DNA from: Golubevia sp. BC0850
Taxonomy: Eukaryota > Basidiomycota > Exobasidiomycetes > Golubeviales > Golubeviaceae
Assembly: GCA_012976225.1 (NCBI GenBank)
Contig: JAAVVG010000018.1
Location: forward strand, 496,001 to 560,000
Length of the DNA: 64,000 bases
Direction of reading: 5' to 3'
Shown: positions 21,538-33,316 of the stretch, piece by piece
Layout of the letters: every line of letters begins with the position of its first letter
Numbering within the stretch: position 1 is the first letter of the stretch
The notes under the pieces: model-generated
What the model saw: only the letters and a program-made list of their open reading frames with translations
Told to the model about the DNA's origin: nothing
Database searches by the model: none
Position numbers and translations under genes: made by a program

Positions 21538-22335
21538 GATAGGTTATCCTTTTCTCTCTATTCAAGCCTCTCAGTCTTATACCTACTTGTATACCCTGAG
21601 TGATAAGTAGCAGCAACGTTGGTCAGCTGCCCTCCTCTTCTCTTCTCTAATCCAATCTTCTCTGATCTTACTGATTACTCACCTCGCTTTGATATGAATG
21701 GTAATCAGAGTTTGAATCAGGTCATTAAGAAAGATGTAAAGTGGTCTCAATCAAGAAGGAAACATTCTTTTAACATCACACTCTCTCGACGCGTCTTGAA
21801 CGCGTTTCCTGCAGCTGGCGACCTTTTGAGCTCTTTGTTCAACTTCTCTCTTCTTCAGATTTCATGTAGAGAAGTATGAGTTCACCAGGAAGGATTCACC
21901 TATAAGTTTCAAGCTACAAGTCGAGGGCAAAGAAACAAAGGCACAGAAAGAAGTAATGATCAAACTATTGAGAGTGAGGTGGAGAGTTGAATGTAGGAGA
22001 TTAGGAGGGCCAAATTTCAAGAGAGGAAAGGAAGAGAGAAGATGAATCAATTTGTCACTTGAAGGCTTGATTGAAGGAGGAAATGAGTTGAAAGGGAGCG
22101 TTGGATTCACTCTTCTGGAAGGATCGCTTTCATATAGAAGTGGCACGCGAAGAATTGAAGTTGACAGATTCCCGTCAAATCTGAGAGGGCCAGGGATAAG
22201 AGAGAAGAATTAGAGAGCGAATAGAAGGAATAAAGAAAGTTGGCGAGAGAGAACGGTTGACTTACGACGTGAGGGTCAGAACAGCTTCAATCTGAGAGAT
22301 GCCACCTCTCCAGGCTAACAGGGTAGAGACCAAGT
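21538..22335. other. Intergenic, no gene seen
   Basis: This is the shared upstream and downstream space between the TQ-cluster gene and the family-i copy at 22.3-23.6 kb. Two short open frames have no support. The left part should hold the promoter of the 17149-21537 gene. Confidence 0.45.
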
Positions 22336-23580
22336 CTGAAAGAAACAGAAGTCATGGAGAATCAGAAGGAAGAAAAAGAGAAAAGGGCTGCTGGGGCATG
22401 CTCAAAGTCAGGAGAGAATTGACTCACCGATCAAGATCTTAGATCTCAACTTCCCAGAGTTTAGGTTCAGAATCCCAATCTACTAGACATTCTACAAATT
22501 CGCCTAGCTTCGTTTTATCTGTTTGACCGAGACCTTTAAACTGGATAACGAGTTTCTTGAGAGGTTCCATCTTGATTCCATCGACCTTCATTCCTGCCTT
22601 CACGTTGTCCCTCCTTGCTGAAAGCAGAGCTAGAACGTCCTGAAACATGGCAAAGCCATATTAAAAGGGGAGAGATTGTAAAATTGGGCATCTACCAGAG
22701 ATATTCTCCCAGTGAAAAATATAATAGATGCTTAGTTCAGAGATTGATGGCAGATTAGAGTGTGGATAGACTAACGCCACCTTCGCCGTCGACGGAATCA
22801 CGACCCAGCTTGGGAAACGAGCATCTTGCTCATTAATCACTAGCACTTCCAGCTGTAGAAATTGAAGTGGAGCTATCCCTTCACCACCTCTATTCAAACT
22901 GAGACTTAGATGCTTCAGAGTTTTGAGCTGGCCGGGAGAGGATCCTTCTCCAATCTGAATGACTCCTAGGTTCTTCCAAGACTAAAGAGAAGAAATTCTG
23001 ACAGATGTCCGGCTGAAGTTGAAGAGAGCCAGTTAAAGTTGCAGTCCACAAGATCCGAAGAGGAGAGACTTGTTCGTCGATGTCTGTTGGGCTTTCGGAG
23101 CGCCGGGAGAGGTGAACGTTCCTTGAATTCCGTAACCGCAGGTCGATGAGATCGGTGAACCTGTACAGTTGAGGGATCAAATTATCTGAAACTTGGGGAA
23201 AAAAACATTCGATAGGCTGAGGTAGAGAGATTGGAGCGTTTCCTTCGACTTTGAAGAGTTGAAAGGAGTTGATTGAGGTCTTCCTCCTTTCCATCCATCA
23301 TTGTGTATCCGCTCCTAGTAAAGACTCCAAGTGAGACCTCTTTCAACTTCGAGCTGCTTCGTTCATCGTTCAGATCGAGGACCGACCGGATCCGTTCCAG
23401 AGTCTCTTCCCTCTCTAGAATCAGAACCTGCCAGAAGGGCCTGTTCTCGTCTATGATCTCTAGCTAAGACTTGGAGACTTGATTTGGACCCATCGTTCGG
23501 AAGGCGAGGAGTAGAAGTTCGGATAATCGAGCGTCGGTGATCGAGAGCATGATGCGAATGACGAATCAAAGGATGAGCTG
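22336..23580 (-). pseudogene. Family-i F-box/LRR-like copy, frame-disrupted
   Basis: The C-terminal block is clear on the minus strand: ILSRPAQN near 22930, then EGIAPLQFLQLEVL, FPSWVVIPSTAKVALVYPHS, NLPSISEL, ISGRCPILQSL, ALLSARRDNVKAGMKVDGIK and EPKLWEVEI with a stop at 22439. Upstream, other frames carry VSDNLIPQLYRFTDLIDLRL, SPTDIDEQVSPLRILWTATL, and still further upstream FWQVLILEREETLERI and SSKLKEVSLGVFTRSGYTMM, with LLSTLQSRRKRSNLSTS. At least three frame changes are needed to connect these, so the gene is broken. It is the only copy with this distinct N-terminal half. The 3'-UTR intron is conserved at 22427-22336. It lies head-to-head with the F-box gene at 23803. Confidence 0.62.
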
Positions 23581-23802
23581 AAGCGCAAAGGAAGAAAGAA
23601 GGAAGAGTGGATCAGATGGAGTCTATCATAGCTTTGAAAGATGGCTCGATCCGATATCTGATTACTCTGTTGAGGGGTCTGCTTTGGATGGATGTTCAAG
23701 AAGAGGAAGAAGAAGAGCTTTCTTCATCCTGCTTCCCACCCACATAGTGGTTCTCTTCAACCTCTTCTTCTTCTTCTTCTTGAACTCATCTGCTTTGGTT
23801 CA

Positions 23803-24923
23803 ATGTCTCCATCTCAATCTGGATTACAAGATCCAATCGGTCTAGTACCGGTTGAAATGTTCCCGTACCTTCTCTCTCTCATCTTCCACCCTCAAGCCTA
23901 GCTCAATCCAATGCCGTCAGTCATGAATGGAGAACTTCAATCCTTTCGAATCTAACTCTTCATCAAATCATAGATCTATCAAACCTGAGTGGAAGGAAAG
24001 ATTCTCATAGAGTCATCTATCTTTTCATTCGATTGTCTTCTCTTTCACTTCATCGAATCACAACTCTCTCTCTCAATCCGACTCCTTTCTTCCAGAATCT
24101 GCGCCAGGATGAAGGAAATCAAACCCCTTCAGGAATAGACTGTGTAATCGAAGTCATCAACGTGTCAAGAAGTAGCCTCAAAGAGATCTCCTTCAGAGTG
24201 GATTTTTTGGAAGAAGATGAAGAAGTCGATCGAAATCTTTCCGCAATTTTGATGCCTGCGGTCCTATACCTCTTCAGAAAGATTCAAAACTTTCCTTCTG
24301 TCAAGACAGTCCGGTTTAGAACTCCCAACTATCTCTCTCTCCAAGCTGGAAACGACCAACCGGGTTCAAAAAGGGCCGACCTGTGCAACTATGCTGGCGG
24401 TGCCTTACAGAACGGACGTAGGGGAGATGGTCCTGCAATATGTGAACTCATTCAATCAATTACAAATTTCATACCGGGAGGTTTCACTGAGGTTCTCATT
24501 CCAGGCGATCACAATGACTTCAAAATAGCTGGTTCGCAGATTCTTCAAGAGCTATCGGATTCTAGAGAGAATCTTCGAAGTCTAGAGCTGTTTTGTTTGA
24601 GTTATAGAAATAGGAAGATGATGTGGGATTTAATCATTAGTTGCCCAAATCTTAATTCCCTCTCATTATTCCTACTCCGAGATGAGATGACGGAGGAGCT
24701 TGAGATCCCAAAAGGAATGGAGAAACGCAAGATATCCTTGAGAAAATTGTACTTTCTAGTGGTAAACCCTTCAGCTCCTTGGAACCGGTTCTTGGAATGG
24801 ATAGGGAATGAATTGGAGGATGTTACGTTGTCAAATGGGGGAATTGTCTCCAGGGTCAAAGGAACCGGGTTTCTCACATCAAACTTTCTTCGTTCGGTGT
24901 TATTTAACTCTACAGAACATTGA
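23803..24923 (+). pseudogene. F-box/LRR protein with one frameshift inside the F-box
   Basis: The ATG at 23803 begins MSPSQSGLQDPIGLVPVEMF then PYLLSLIFHPQ, the first half of an F-box (LPxE...L...I). The second half, SSLAQSNAVSHEWRTSILSN, follows in another frame after about 23892 and is then open for about 340 codons to 24923. That part contains HQIIDLSNLSG, LSSLSLHRITTLSLNPTPFF, FPSVKTVRFRTP, ENLRSLELFCLSYRN and SCPNLNSLSLFLL, typical spaced leucine-rich segments. F-box proteins link substrates to Skp1-Cullin ubiquitin ligases. The -1 shift between positions 23887 and 23901 has no nearby splice signal, so either the gene is a young pseudogene or one base is wrong in the assembly. It belongs to a different F-box subfamily from family i. 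Confidence 0.6.
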
Positions 24924-26426
24924 ATAAAGAAGTGGAATGTCCATGGAAGGAGATGGAAGGAAGGTCGAAGAAGTGCCAAGGAACTCCTTTATAAGGAGCT
25001 ATTCGCGACTTCTCTCTTCTTCTTCCCCAACATTCACCCAACTTATATACCTTTTCCCTACTTTCCCTCTCACTTCATCTCTTCTTTTTCAGAATCATAT
25101 TCTTGGAACACCATATATTCCAGGGGCGGTGTAAGGTAAGCAAAACTTAACGCTTTTCGATTGAGTGGTTGCCAACTTCATGCACTGACACTTCTCTCTT
25201 TCCTCTCGTCCCCATTCTGACTCTCTTACAACATCCCTTTATCCTCAAACAGATTGCAGTTCTGATCTTTTGGGGAGCGAACCTTTTCAGCGCGCGCTGG
25301 TCCATCCTCTTAGAGAGGTGAGTTCTTAACATTGACTGCGCATTCGTGGTCGTCTCTCACCTTTCTACTTCTCTCTTGTCTCTCATCTCCCGTTTCTCAA
25401 CCTCTATCCCCTCTTGTTTCATATCAAGGCGTTACTTTTCAAGTATGGCGGCGGTCAGTAAGTTCTACTCCATCTTCGCTCTGACTTCATCGTCACTTCT
25501 CCCGCTGTTTCTTCAAGCCGTGCAGATTTGCACTCTTGTTCTCTGACACTAGTCTTTCTATTCTCTCCTTTACACCTGTCAGATCAAATCACTTTTTCGG
25601 TTACCCATCAATCGTCCAACTCATCTCATATCTCTTTACGGTCAATGTCAATGGAAGGAAGCAAGGAGTGAGTTGCTTCAGATCTCGATTGTTCTCCTCC
25701 TCCAAGAACTTTTCTTTCCCTTGGACCGAAGAACAGTCTTGTTTAGCTTTCCTTTCGCTTTTTCTCGTCTGCTTCTTGCTGCAGCTTCTTCTCTTCTCCT
25801 CTTCACTGTCCATCACTCCTAGCTGTACCATATCTATCATATCTTTTCAATCATTACTAAATAGTGTAGAATTTGGAGCTTCAAATGAAGCATGAAAGTC
25901 ATCCCTAAAAAATCTCGAAAAAGATTGGGAGAACATTGTCAAAATGTTTATCCTAAAGATCCTTATATATCCTACCAAAATGTTTGCAAAATGTTGTCCT
26001 ATCCGTTCCAAAAAGGAAATGTGTCCCTAGGCCCAGAACATCTTACCAACATTTTAAAATATTTCCAATTTCCGCCCATTAATGGGAAAAAACTCACTCG
26101 CAGCGCAGAAACTTCCTTGACTGCCAGAATCAGAGGTGTTCAATCTCCTCCAACAACCTTCTCGCGTTCTCTCTCAAACCCTTCTTCTATCTCAGGCCCT
26201 CAGGTCTGCGCTTGTTCCATACAGACGAGAGCCTAGAACCTCAATCAGAGTGAAGATCCTGAAGGATGAAGTTTTCGAAGGGTTTCAGCGATCGTCGGAG
26301 CTGCTATCCGGTGGAGCTGTGATTGTTGAGCTATGATTGTTTGCCTATTTATATTCATACTTCTCCTCTTTCTCTGTCTCTCCACATCTCGACATTCAAC
26401 TTCTGTCAAAAATAAAATAAAATAAA
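24924..26426. other. Gene-poor stretch with splice-like signals and an AT-rich island
   Basis: A TATA-like TTTATAAGG lies at about 24990. Between 25080 and 25460 several in-phase splice-like signals bracket short open pieces: GTAAGC near 25137, then an acceptor AAACAG at 25251, an open piece reading IAVLIFWGANLFSARW then SILLE, and a GTGAGT near 25319. This may be a small spliced membrane-protein gene I cannot identify, or chance. From about 25860 to 26100 the sequence is markedly AT-rich with recurring CAAAATGTTT units. Nothing else is supported. Confidence 0.3.
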
Positions 26427-26821
26427 ATGTCCAATAGCGCAGAAACACCTTTAGGCCAAAAAGTTGGAGACGGAATCAAAGGGTGAGTTTTAGCAAGATC
26501 CAATTTAATTCTCCACTTCCCAGCCAACTCCTCCTCCAGCTCCCCATCTCACACTCCTTTGCCTCCTCCTTCCCACTCCTCAGAATTTTCAATTCTGCCC
26601 ACGGAGCCGGAGAAGCCATCCGTGGAACCTTCAATGATGGAGTTGATCAATTAGGAGAAGGGATCGCAGGAGCTGGATCTTCAGATAAGGAAGCAGCTGA
26701 ACGCAAGGCCAAATTAGCAGAAAAGGAAGGTGGAACTAAAGAAGGGAATGGAGATGTTGCTCAGAAAGGAATGGATGAGGTTAAGGAAGGGTTGGGAAAG
26801 TTGCAGGGATCTACCAAGTAG
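26427..26821 (+). CDS. Small hydrophilic stress-type protein, 97 aa
   Basis: Exons 26427-26482 and 26584-26821 join with GG|A to restore Gly: MSNSAETPLGQKVGDGIKG, then IFNSAHGAGEAIRGTFNDGV, DQLGEGIAGAGSSDKEAAER, a Lys/Glu-rich part and QGSTK at the end. The pattern (G-x-K-x-A/D-G...HGAGEAIRG...) is familiar from small, highly expressed fungal proteins induced by starvation or stress (grg-1/CsbD-like in style), and it looks like an amphipathic, intrinsically disordered cytosolic protein. The exact family assignment is tentative. A TATTTATA element lies near 26345, about 80 nt upstream, consistent with a strong TATA promoter. The start is preceded by an A-rich leader (AATAAAATAAAATAAA). Confidence 0.72.
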
Positions 26822-27322
26822 AGGAGAATGTTGGGATGAAGGTGGAGGATGATGATTGATGGAGGAGCTCTCAAATCCAGGGCTTGTTAGGATCGGTACA
26901 TAAGGGAAGGGAAGTTGAATCTATAATACCCTTTGAATGGCATCAGAAGCTGTCTGGTACTCGAGTGATACTACGAGGGAGACAACTGAGAGATGGTGAT
27001 TAGCTTAGAGCTGCTCGTGAGAGCTACCTGACCGCTCTATTTCTCCTTCATGGAACCTGAAGGATCATCAGATAATCACGATTTAGATCAGAACTGTTCC
27101 CATGACATTCAGGACTGATGCCGATTTGGTCGTAAAGAAGAGTTGCATCCTCTCCGGGAGCTGAGATATTGTATCCAATCCCAACTTGCTCTCTCCCACT
27201 ATCCCTTGCTCGATCTTTGCGGTTTGCGGCTCTCCTTCTTCGAACCAAGGATTCCTCTCTGCTCTTATCTGGATCTAAGGAGTAGCTGCAACTTCTGGTT
27301 CTAGACCTTCCACTCGCCTTTG
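26822..27322. other. Intergenic, no gene seen
   Basis: The 3' flank of the small stress-type gene and the promoter of the Rictor gene. A minus-strand open frame at 27048-27248 has no support. Confidence 0.45.
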
Positions 27323-30300
27323 ATGGCCTACTCTGCTAGGTCGAGGTCTCCAATTCATCCCATCAATTCAACTTCTAGTTCCACTTCCAATCTCAATGCG
27401 AATCCGTCAAATCCTAATGGAAGCACTCTTATGACCTCTAATCCTTCAAGCATGAGTTCAAGATCAAATCAGACAATTTATTCTCAGGTCCTTGACCAGG
27501 TGAGATTCCAGATTGAATCTGCTACATATCTGGTGCTATCAGTCTTTCTAGCAGTCAAAGAACTTGTTTCTGACACTCAATCTACGCTTTCTATTCTCAA
27601 CCTACTGTACCTTGCAACCTCAGCTTCAAGGTAAGTTTGAATCTCTCTATCTTTATCCTTGCACTCATCAATCTGATCACAACCTGTCTTCTCTCCTTCC
27701 CCCAGATCTCCTATCCCAGAAAGAAGTGTCGGAACGTATCATAGATGGAGCTCAAGGTCTACTATCACTAGTTGAAGCAGGTTCAACAGCAGCACCAGCA
27801 GGAAATGGAATGAATGTAGAAGACAATTCTGGAATCATGAGCCTTCTGAATTCAGGAATGGACTATTCCGCTATCAAGATCGAGTTTCAAAAGGAATTGA
27901 TAAACGCTCAGAATAGGTTGGAAGGTATCTTGGAGGAGATTGAAAGGGCTAGGGAGAAATTGGGTGAGTGATAGAGGGACGAGAAGTGACTGAGGTCAGA
28001 GAAATGATAGGGAAAGGGGAGGGTTGGTATGGAACTTTATGGCGGAGTCATTTGAAGTTTCATCTCTGCAGAGATTTGATATGAAAGACTCAGGAAAGTC
28101 TCAGAGGGGAGGGAAGTGAACGCTCCAGCTCTCTGACTTCTGCCTCCTCTTCTGTAGCAATACCCCCATCCCCATCAGCTTCTGTTCAATCGGATTTAGC
28201 ACCTCAACACCCTTTTTCATCAGGTCAGCATTCCCCTTACGCTTCATCAGCTCTAGGATTGCAAGGGACTCAAGGTGCAGGTCCAAGTTTAATCTCTCTT
28301 AATTCAAGTGGTACTAGTACTTCGGCTGATTCTCCGGCTAGTCATAATGAAGTTTTGGAGTCTGGATCTCATCAAAGCTCTGGGGGCGTGGCTTATTCTG
28401 GAGAGAGTGGAGGGAGAGGAGGTGCAGTCTCAAATGGAATGAGAACAAATGGATCTGGATCTGGATCAGGAGGATTCAAGAACAGAGATCAAGAAGCGAT
28501 CATGTTGGAATCTAATCAAATTGCTAATGAAATTGAAAAAGAAAGTGAAAAGGCAAGGGAAAGTACAAGAGAAGCCAGATCTCAAGCTGTGAACTTGATT
28601 AGGATTTTAGGGAAGTTGATGAATGAAAGTTCTAGACCTAATAGTTGGAATGGAGGCAATAATATCAATGCCTCAAATTCAAATATTTCAAATCAAAACA
28701 GCAACACTCTTTCTTCCAATCGAGTCACTTCCACTTCATCCAAGCCCAATCTCACTTCTACGAACAGTACTCCTTTTTCTTGGACGAATCAGAACCCTTC
28801 GAATTCGAATGATCTGAATCAGAATACCAAAGGGAATGGAAACCAAGTTTTAGGAATGCCACCTCCTAATCTTCCTTCGATGACCAGAACTGCTCAGAGA
28901 ACTAGAGCTGCTAGAGTTATTGGGAGTCAAACTCCTTCTCATACTAGGACACCTTCGAATGCTTCTGGACTTGGAGAATTACAGAAAAGGAGGCTGGAAA
29001 TCATGAATCGTTTGACTGTGGTGTTGGATAAGAACTTGAGAGGAAGGTATGAGCTTCCGATAGATGAACTTCTTGATAGGTGAGTTTTAAGGGCTATGCT
29101 TCTTGTTCTTGGTTCCTTCTGGATTTGTTTCACACAGCTGAATCTCTGCAGTTATTTTCCACCAGTGTCTTACCTTGTCTTTCCGACAACGCAGGTAAAG
29201 AATGTCGGGCTGCAGCTTATCGATTACTTCGATATGCTCTTGTCAGACCTCCCTGGCCGTTGATCTGTCGATTAAGATCCAGAGGTTTAGATTATTACTT
29301 AACGAGAACATTCCTAAGAGATAACAGATTTGAATTAGAGAAAGAAGCTGCCTTAAAGTTGGTTCGAGCAGTGATGGAAACCGGAGCTGCTTCAGCCTTA
29401 GAACCTCAACCTCAGCAAATCGAATCTGAAGCTCCTCTAGAAGGGCTTATAGGAGAGGGTACTATCAGAGCTCTAGTTTCTTTAAGAGAACATCCAGAAG
29501 AGAAATTAAGACATCTTTGCTTGGAAACTTTGGCGGAATTAGCCATCTTCGATTTGAGGTTACTGATTCGAGGAGGTGGAATGAGAACGGTTCTTCAATC
29601 TTTGAATGACGGTCCTCCAGAGTTGGCTCCAGTCTTAGTTCAAGCATTCTTACATTTAGTGGATATGCCTAGCACCAGAGAATACCTTAGACCTGGAGTC
29701 GATTTAGAGGTTGCTTTGGCAGGATTTACAGACGCTCCAGCTATTAAGGATCTTCATTATGAAGAGAGCTTGAGGACTACTTCACAAGTTGTATCTGTTA
29801 TGCTAAGGTCTTGGAGCGGTTTACTCTATCTGTGCATGAATGGGAAGCAAGCTATCGGATCGGTGGTTTTAGCTTTGAGGATCAACGCTTCAGACGTCAG
29901 GAATTCGATTCTAGATATGTTTTATGAGATCTTTAGAGTCCACTCGGATTCTTCTGCCTCTTTCACTCCAACACCGAACTCTGGGAAGGATGGGAAGAAC
30001 GTTAATCAAGAAGAGACGGGCGAGGTTGTCGGCTCAAGAGCCTCCTGCGGTCGTCTCAATATGATCAACCAGTATCTCGCTCTCCTTCTTCTAATCTGCA
30101 TCGATGTTGGTCTTATAGATGCTCTGGTTCACGTAGTCGCTACTGCTGAACAGAGTCGGAAAGCTACGCTACTTCTCGGAGAGATTCTTCATTTATCGAA
30201 CCGAGTTCTTCCAAGACTCCATGGAGCCCAAATGTACACTCTACCACAACTTTTTACTCTAGCCTCCAACTTCCAAGCTGGAGATCGCGGAAGGCAGACA

Positions 30301-33197
30301 GCAACCTCTGCCCTCTCCTCAATCGACGGAATGGATCGCCAAAGAACAAGGCAAGATCACACCAAGAGCTCTCTGATCCGACAAGGAACCCTACTTTCAG
30401 TTGGTGGAATGAAAGCAAATTCGAACAGAGATAGATCAGGTTCAGCTGAAGAGAGAGCTAGGACTCAAAGAACGGAAATCGGACGCTCAAGACCTGCAGT
30501 TCAAATTGACGATCAAGCGTTTCGACTCCTTCTGATCGAGACTCAAGTCTTGAACACGAAGGACCATACGAAATGGAATTATGACATGTTGATGGAAATG
30601 CTTGAAGGCCCTCTTTTAAATCCAAAACGATTGGAGGAAGCAATGAGAGGTTCGAAATTCGTGAGGAGGTTACTTTCTTTCTTTCATCCCTTTCAGTTGA
30701 GATTCTCAAGTATTAGAATGTCTAAGGACAACAGGAAGTACATCCGATTAGGCTGCGTTCTCATCAACACTCTCTTAGCAAGTCCGGATGGAGTCAGATT
30801 CTTATCCGAAGACAAATTTCTGAAGGAACTGAGGGAATGTCTAGACCAATTGAACCCGATTACAAATTCTGGAATCAACATTTCAGAACCATTAATGTCC
30901 AAAGGCAGGATTTCAGAAACATTAACGGTAGGTTATTTTGAGATGATTGGAACTCTTACTTCTTCAAATGAGGGTCTTAGATTGTTGGAAAGCTTCAAGA
31001 TCTTTACCAGAATTTATCATCTGGTCGAGTTGAGGAGTAGGGATGATTTGATTAAAGAAGTCGTTGAGAACTTTGACGTGTCGATCGATGGCCATTCAAG
31101 AATCATTCTATCTAAGACTTTGACTTCGACAAACCAATCCATTCGAATTTTTGCAACCAAACATTTAGAGGATCTCATTACTATGACCTCTTACTCGGTT
31201 TCCGCTTCCAGCAGCATCTCAACCAGCAACTTTCAGCACATCTTAGACGTCGAATGGATGATCAGTCTCCTACTAACTCAACTATACGATGTTTCGATCG
31301 AAGTCAGAAGGCTCGCAGTAAGAATCGTCGAAGAAGCTTGTACTTCTATGAAGAATTTGGAAATCGTCGTCTCAATGAGACCTACGTTAGATCACCTAGG
31401 TGAAATGGGTCATCCGATGCTATTGAAATTTCTATCAACTCCAGTTGGGTTCAAGTATCTCTGGGAGGGAGGTTATGTGGATAGAGAAATGGAGGATTGG
31501 TTTAATGTAAGGAATCTCAGATATACGGTTCAGCTTGAAGTTCTCTTGGCCAAATCTTTGAGTTTACCAACTTCAACTTCTAGTTCAAATCCCAAGACTA
31601 AAGAGGAATTCGATGGAACGGTTCCACCTCATTTCTATGGGATTTTGACTAAAACTTCTCAAGGCTGTCAAATTCTAGAGGAGAAGGGCCACTTGAGAGA
31701 ATTTTCCCAATTTATTAGACAGCACGGTATGGAATTTAGAGATGCAGAAGTGATCAATAAGTTGAAGAGCGTTCTCTGGGCGGTGGTGAGTGTAAAATCG
31801 GCCTGACTATCAAGAGGTAAAGGCTCGCGTCGCTTACTCCCTCTTCACCCTCACATCGTCTCAGGGAAACATTGCATCTTCTGCTCGAGGTCTTACTTTC
31901 TTGGAAGCTGATGACTTACTCTCTAGTATCGTGGAAATCGCTGAAGCCTCTCTCGTACTCTCAGTTCGTGGGTGAGTAGTATTTTGAGTTCTTTTGGCTC
32001 TCGAAGAAGGCTGCTGTCGAAGTTCGTCTGACCTTGCTGATCATGTATGTGTTCTCATCAACAGGACCTGTTTCTTTGTTCTTGGACTGGTCTCTTCTAC
32101 TCAAGAAGGAATGGAGCTGCTGGAGGAATACGGGTGGCATTCAGTCTGTTGTCCTCTAGGAACTCCGATGGGACTTTGCATTCCATCTGAGATCGATCGC
32201 TTTGTAGGAGTAAGTTCTCTCCAAAAGTGCCCACAAGAAAGAGACAATTTCGATACTGACCACAGTTCTGTCACTCGCCTCTCAGATTCCCACCTGGACT
32301 CCTCGAACCTCTCCATCAGTGCGATATCTCAGCTCAGCTCCTCCGCCGGTCGGAGTCGAACGATCTATTCTGACTTCCATTTCAAACCTGGGTAACTCTA
32401 TCCTTGCAGCTCGAGCTCAAAGAAGTTTGACGAAGCTGAAGGAGAGCCATCGAGCAGCTTTCAGTTCGCCTTCGCTCATCGTCAGGGCTTTCGCTATCTT
32501 GGATGGTTTCGCTCTCCGCGCTCCAGTCCGAAGATATATCTGGGAACTATTTGACCTCAAGCTGGATGAGTGCACTGTTGGCAAGCTTAGAGAAGAGAAG
32601 AAGAAACTTCAAGCCAAAGGTCGAAACCTGAACTCTACTAGCAAGTCGTCTACAGCAGGCAATGCTTCAGCTTTCAACTCTGTTCAAGAAGACAGAAACA
32701 TCGACGGAGGATCTAGGAGGACGAAGTGGGCTGAAGTCGAAGCTGAAGCTGCTGCCGATCTTGCCTTCGCTCGGATTCGAAAGAAAGAGCTCGATGCTGG
32801 ACTGGAGCCAGGTGTAGGATCTTTCAATCTCGGAGAAATTGAAGACCTTGAAAGTGAAGAGGAAGAGGAAAATGAGGAAGCAGAAGAGGATGAAGAAGAA
32901 TTGGAAGAAGCTTTTTCTGAAGATGGAGATGTTGGAATGAGGCCTCTTGATCTAGACGAGGTCATTACTGGAAAACCTCTTGCAGGTATGAATGGCGATA
33001 GCTCAATCAATTCAAGTAATGCTAACATCACTAGAGACGAAAGTTTTAAGGTTTCGAGGGCTTTGCCTTACAACACGGCTGCTTCAAAAATTGATGAAGT
33101 CCAAAAACAAGTCTTAGATCCGAAGACCAAAGTTGTTGGTGGGTTTGGAGAATTGGGTGAAAGGAGAGCTGATGGATCTATGGTGGATCCAATTTGA
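27323..33197 (+). CDS. Rictor homologue (Ste20/Tsc11/Avo3), TORC2 subunit
   Basis: Eight exons, 27323-27499, 27624-27630, 27706-27963, 28158-29079, 29166-31785, 31865-31971, 32065-32209 and 32286-33197, give 1715 residues. After a Ser/Asn-rich start an HR1-like coiled coil begins near residue 55 (SQVLDQLQDLLSQKEVSERI). A low-complexity linker follows, then the long Rictor helical-repeat body: LPCLSDNAGKECRAAAYRLL, YYLTRTFLRDNRFELEKEAA, LKLVRAVMETGA, RNSILDMFYEIFRV, ARGLTFLEADDLLSS, TCFFVLGLVSSTQEGMELLE. An acidic tail ends the protein. As the scaffold of TORC2 it holds Tor2 and Sin1 and directs AGC-kinase phosphorylation, actin and sphingolipid control at the plasma membrane. Exon 2 is only 7 nt but is needed to join Q-LQ-D in frame. 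Confidence 0.93.
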
Positions 33198-33316
33198 GTT
33201 GATTGGGAGGAAAGAAGTTGAACAAACGTTCGAACCTACACACATGTCAATATTTTCTCTTGTATTACTTTGGCCCCTCATTCAATTGTATAAGATCTAC
33301 ATTCATCAACACCAAA

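Noticed and set aside
27320-27634. Continuous 104-codon frame through the first Rictor intron
   Set aside because: Reading through would leave the wrong phase for the HR1-like exon; splicing with the 7-nt exon fits both signals and protein.
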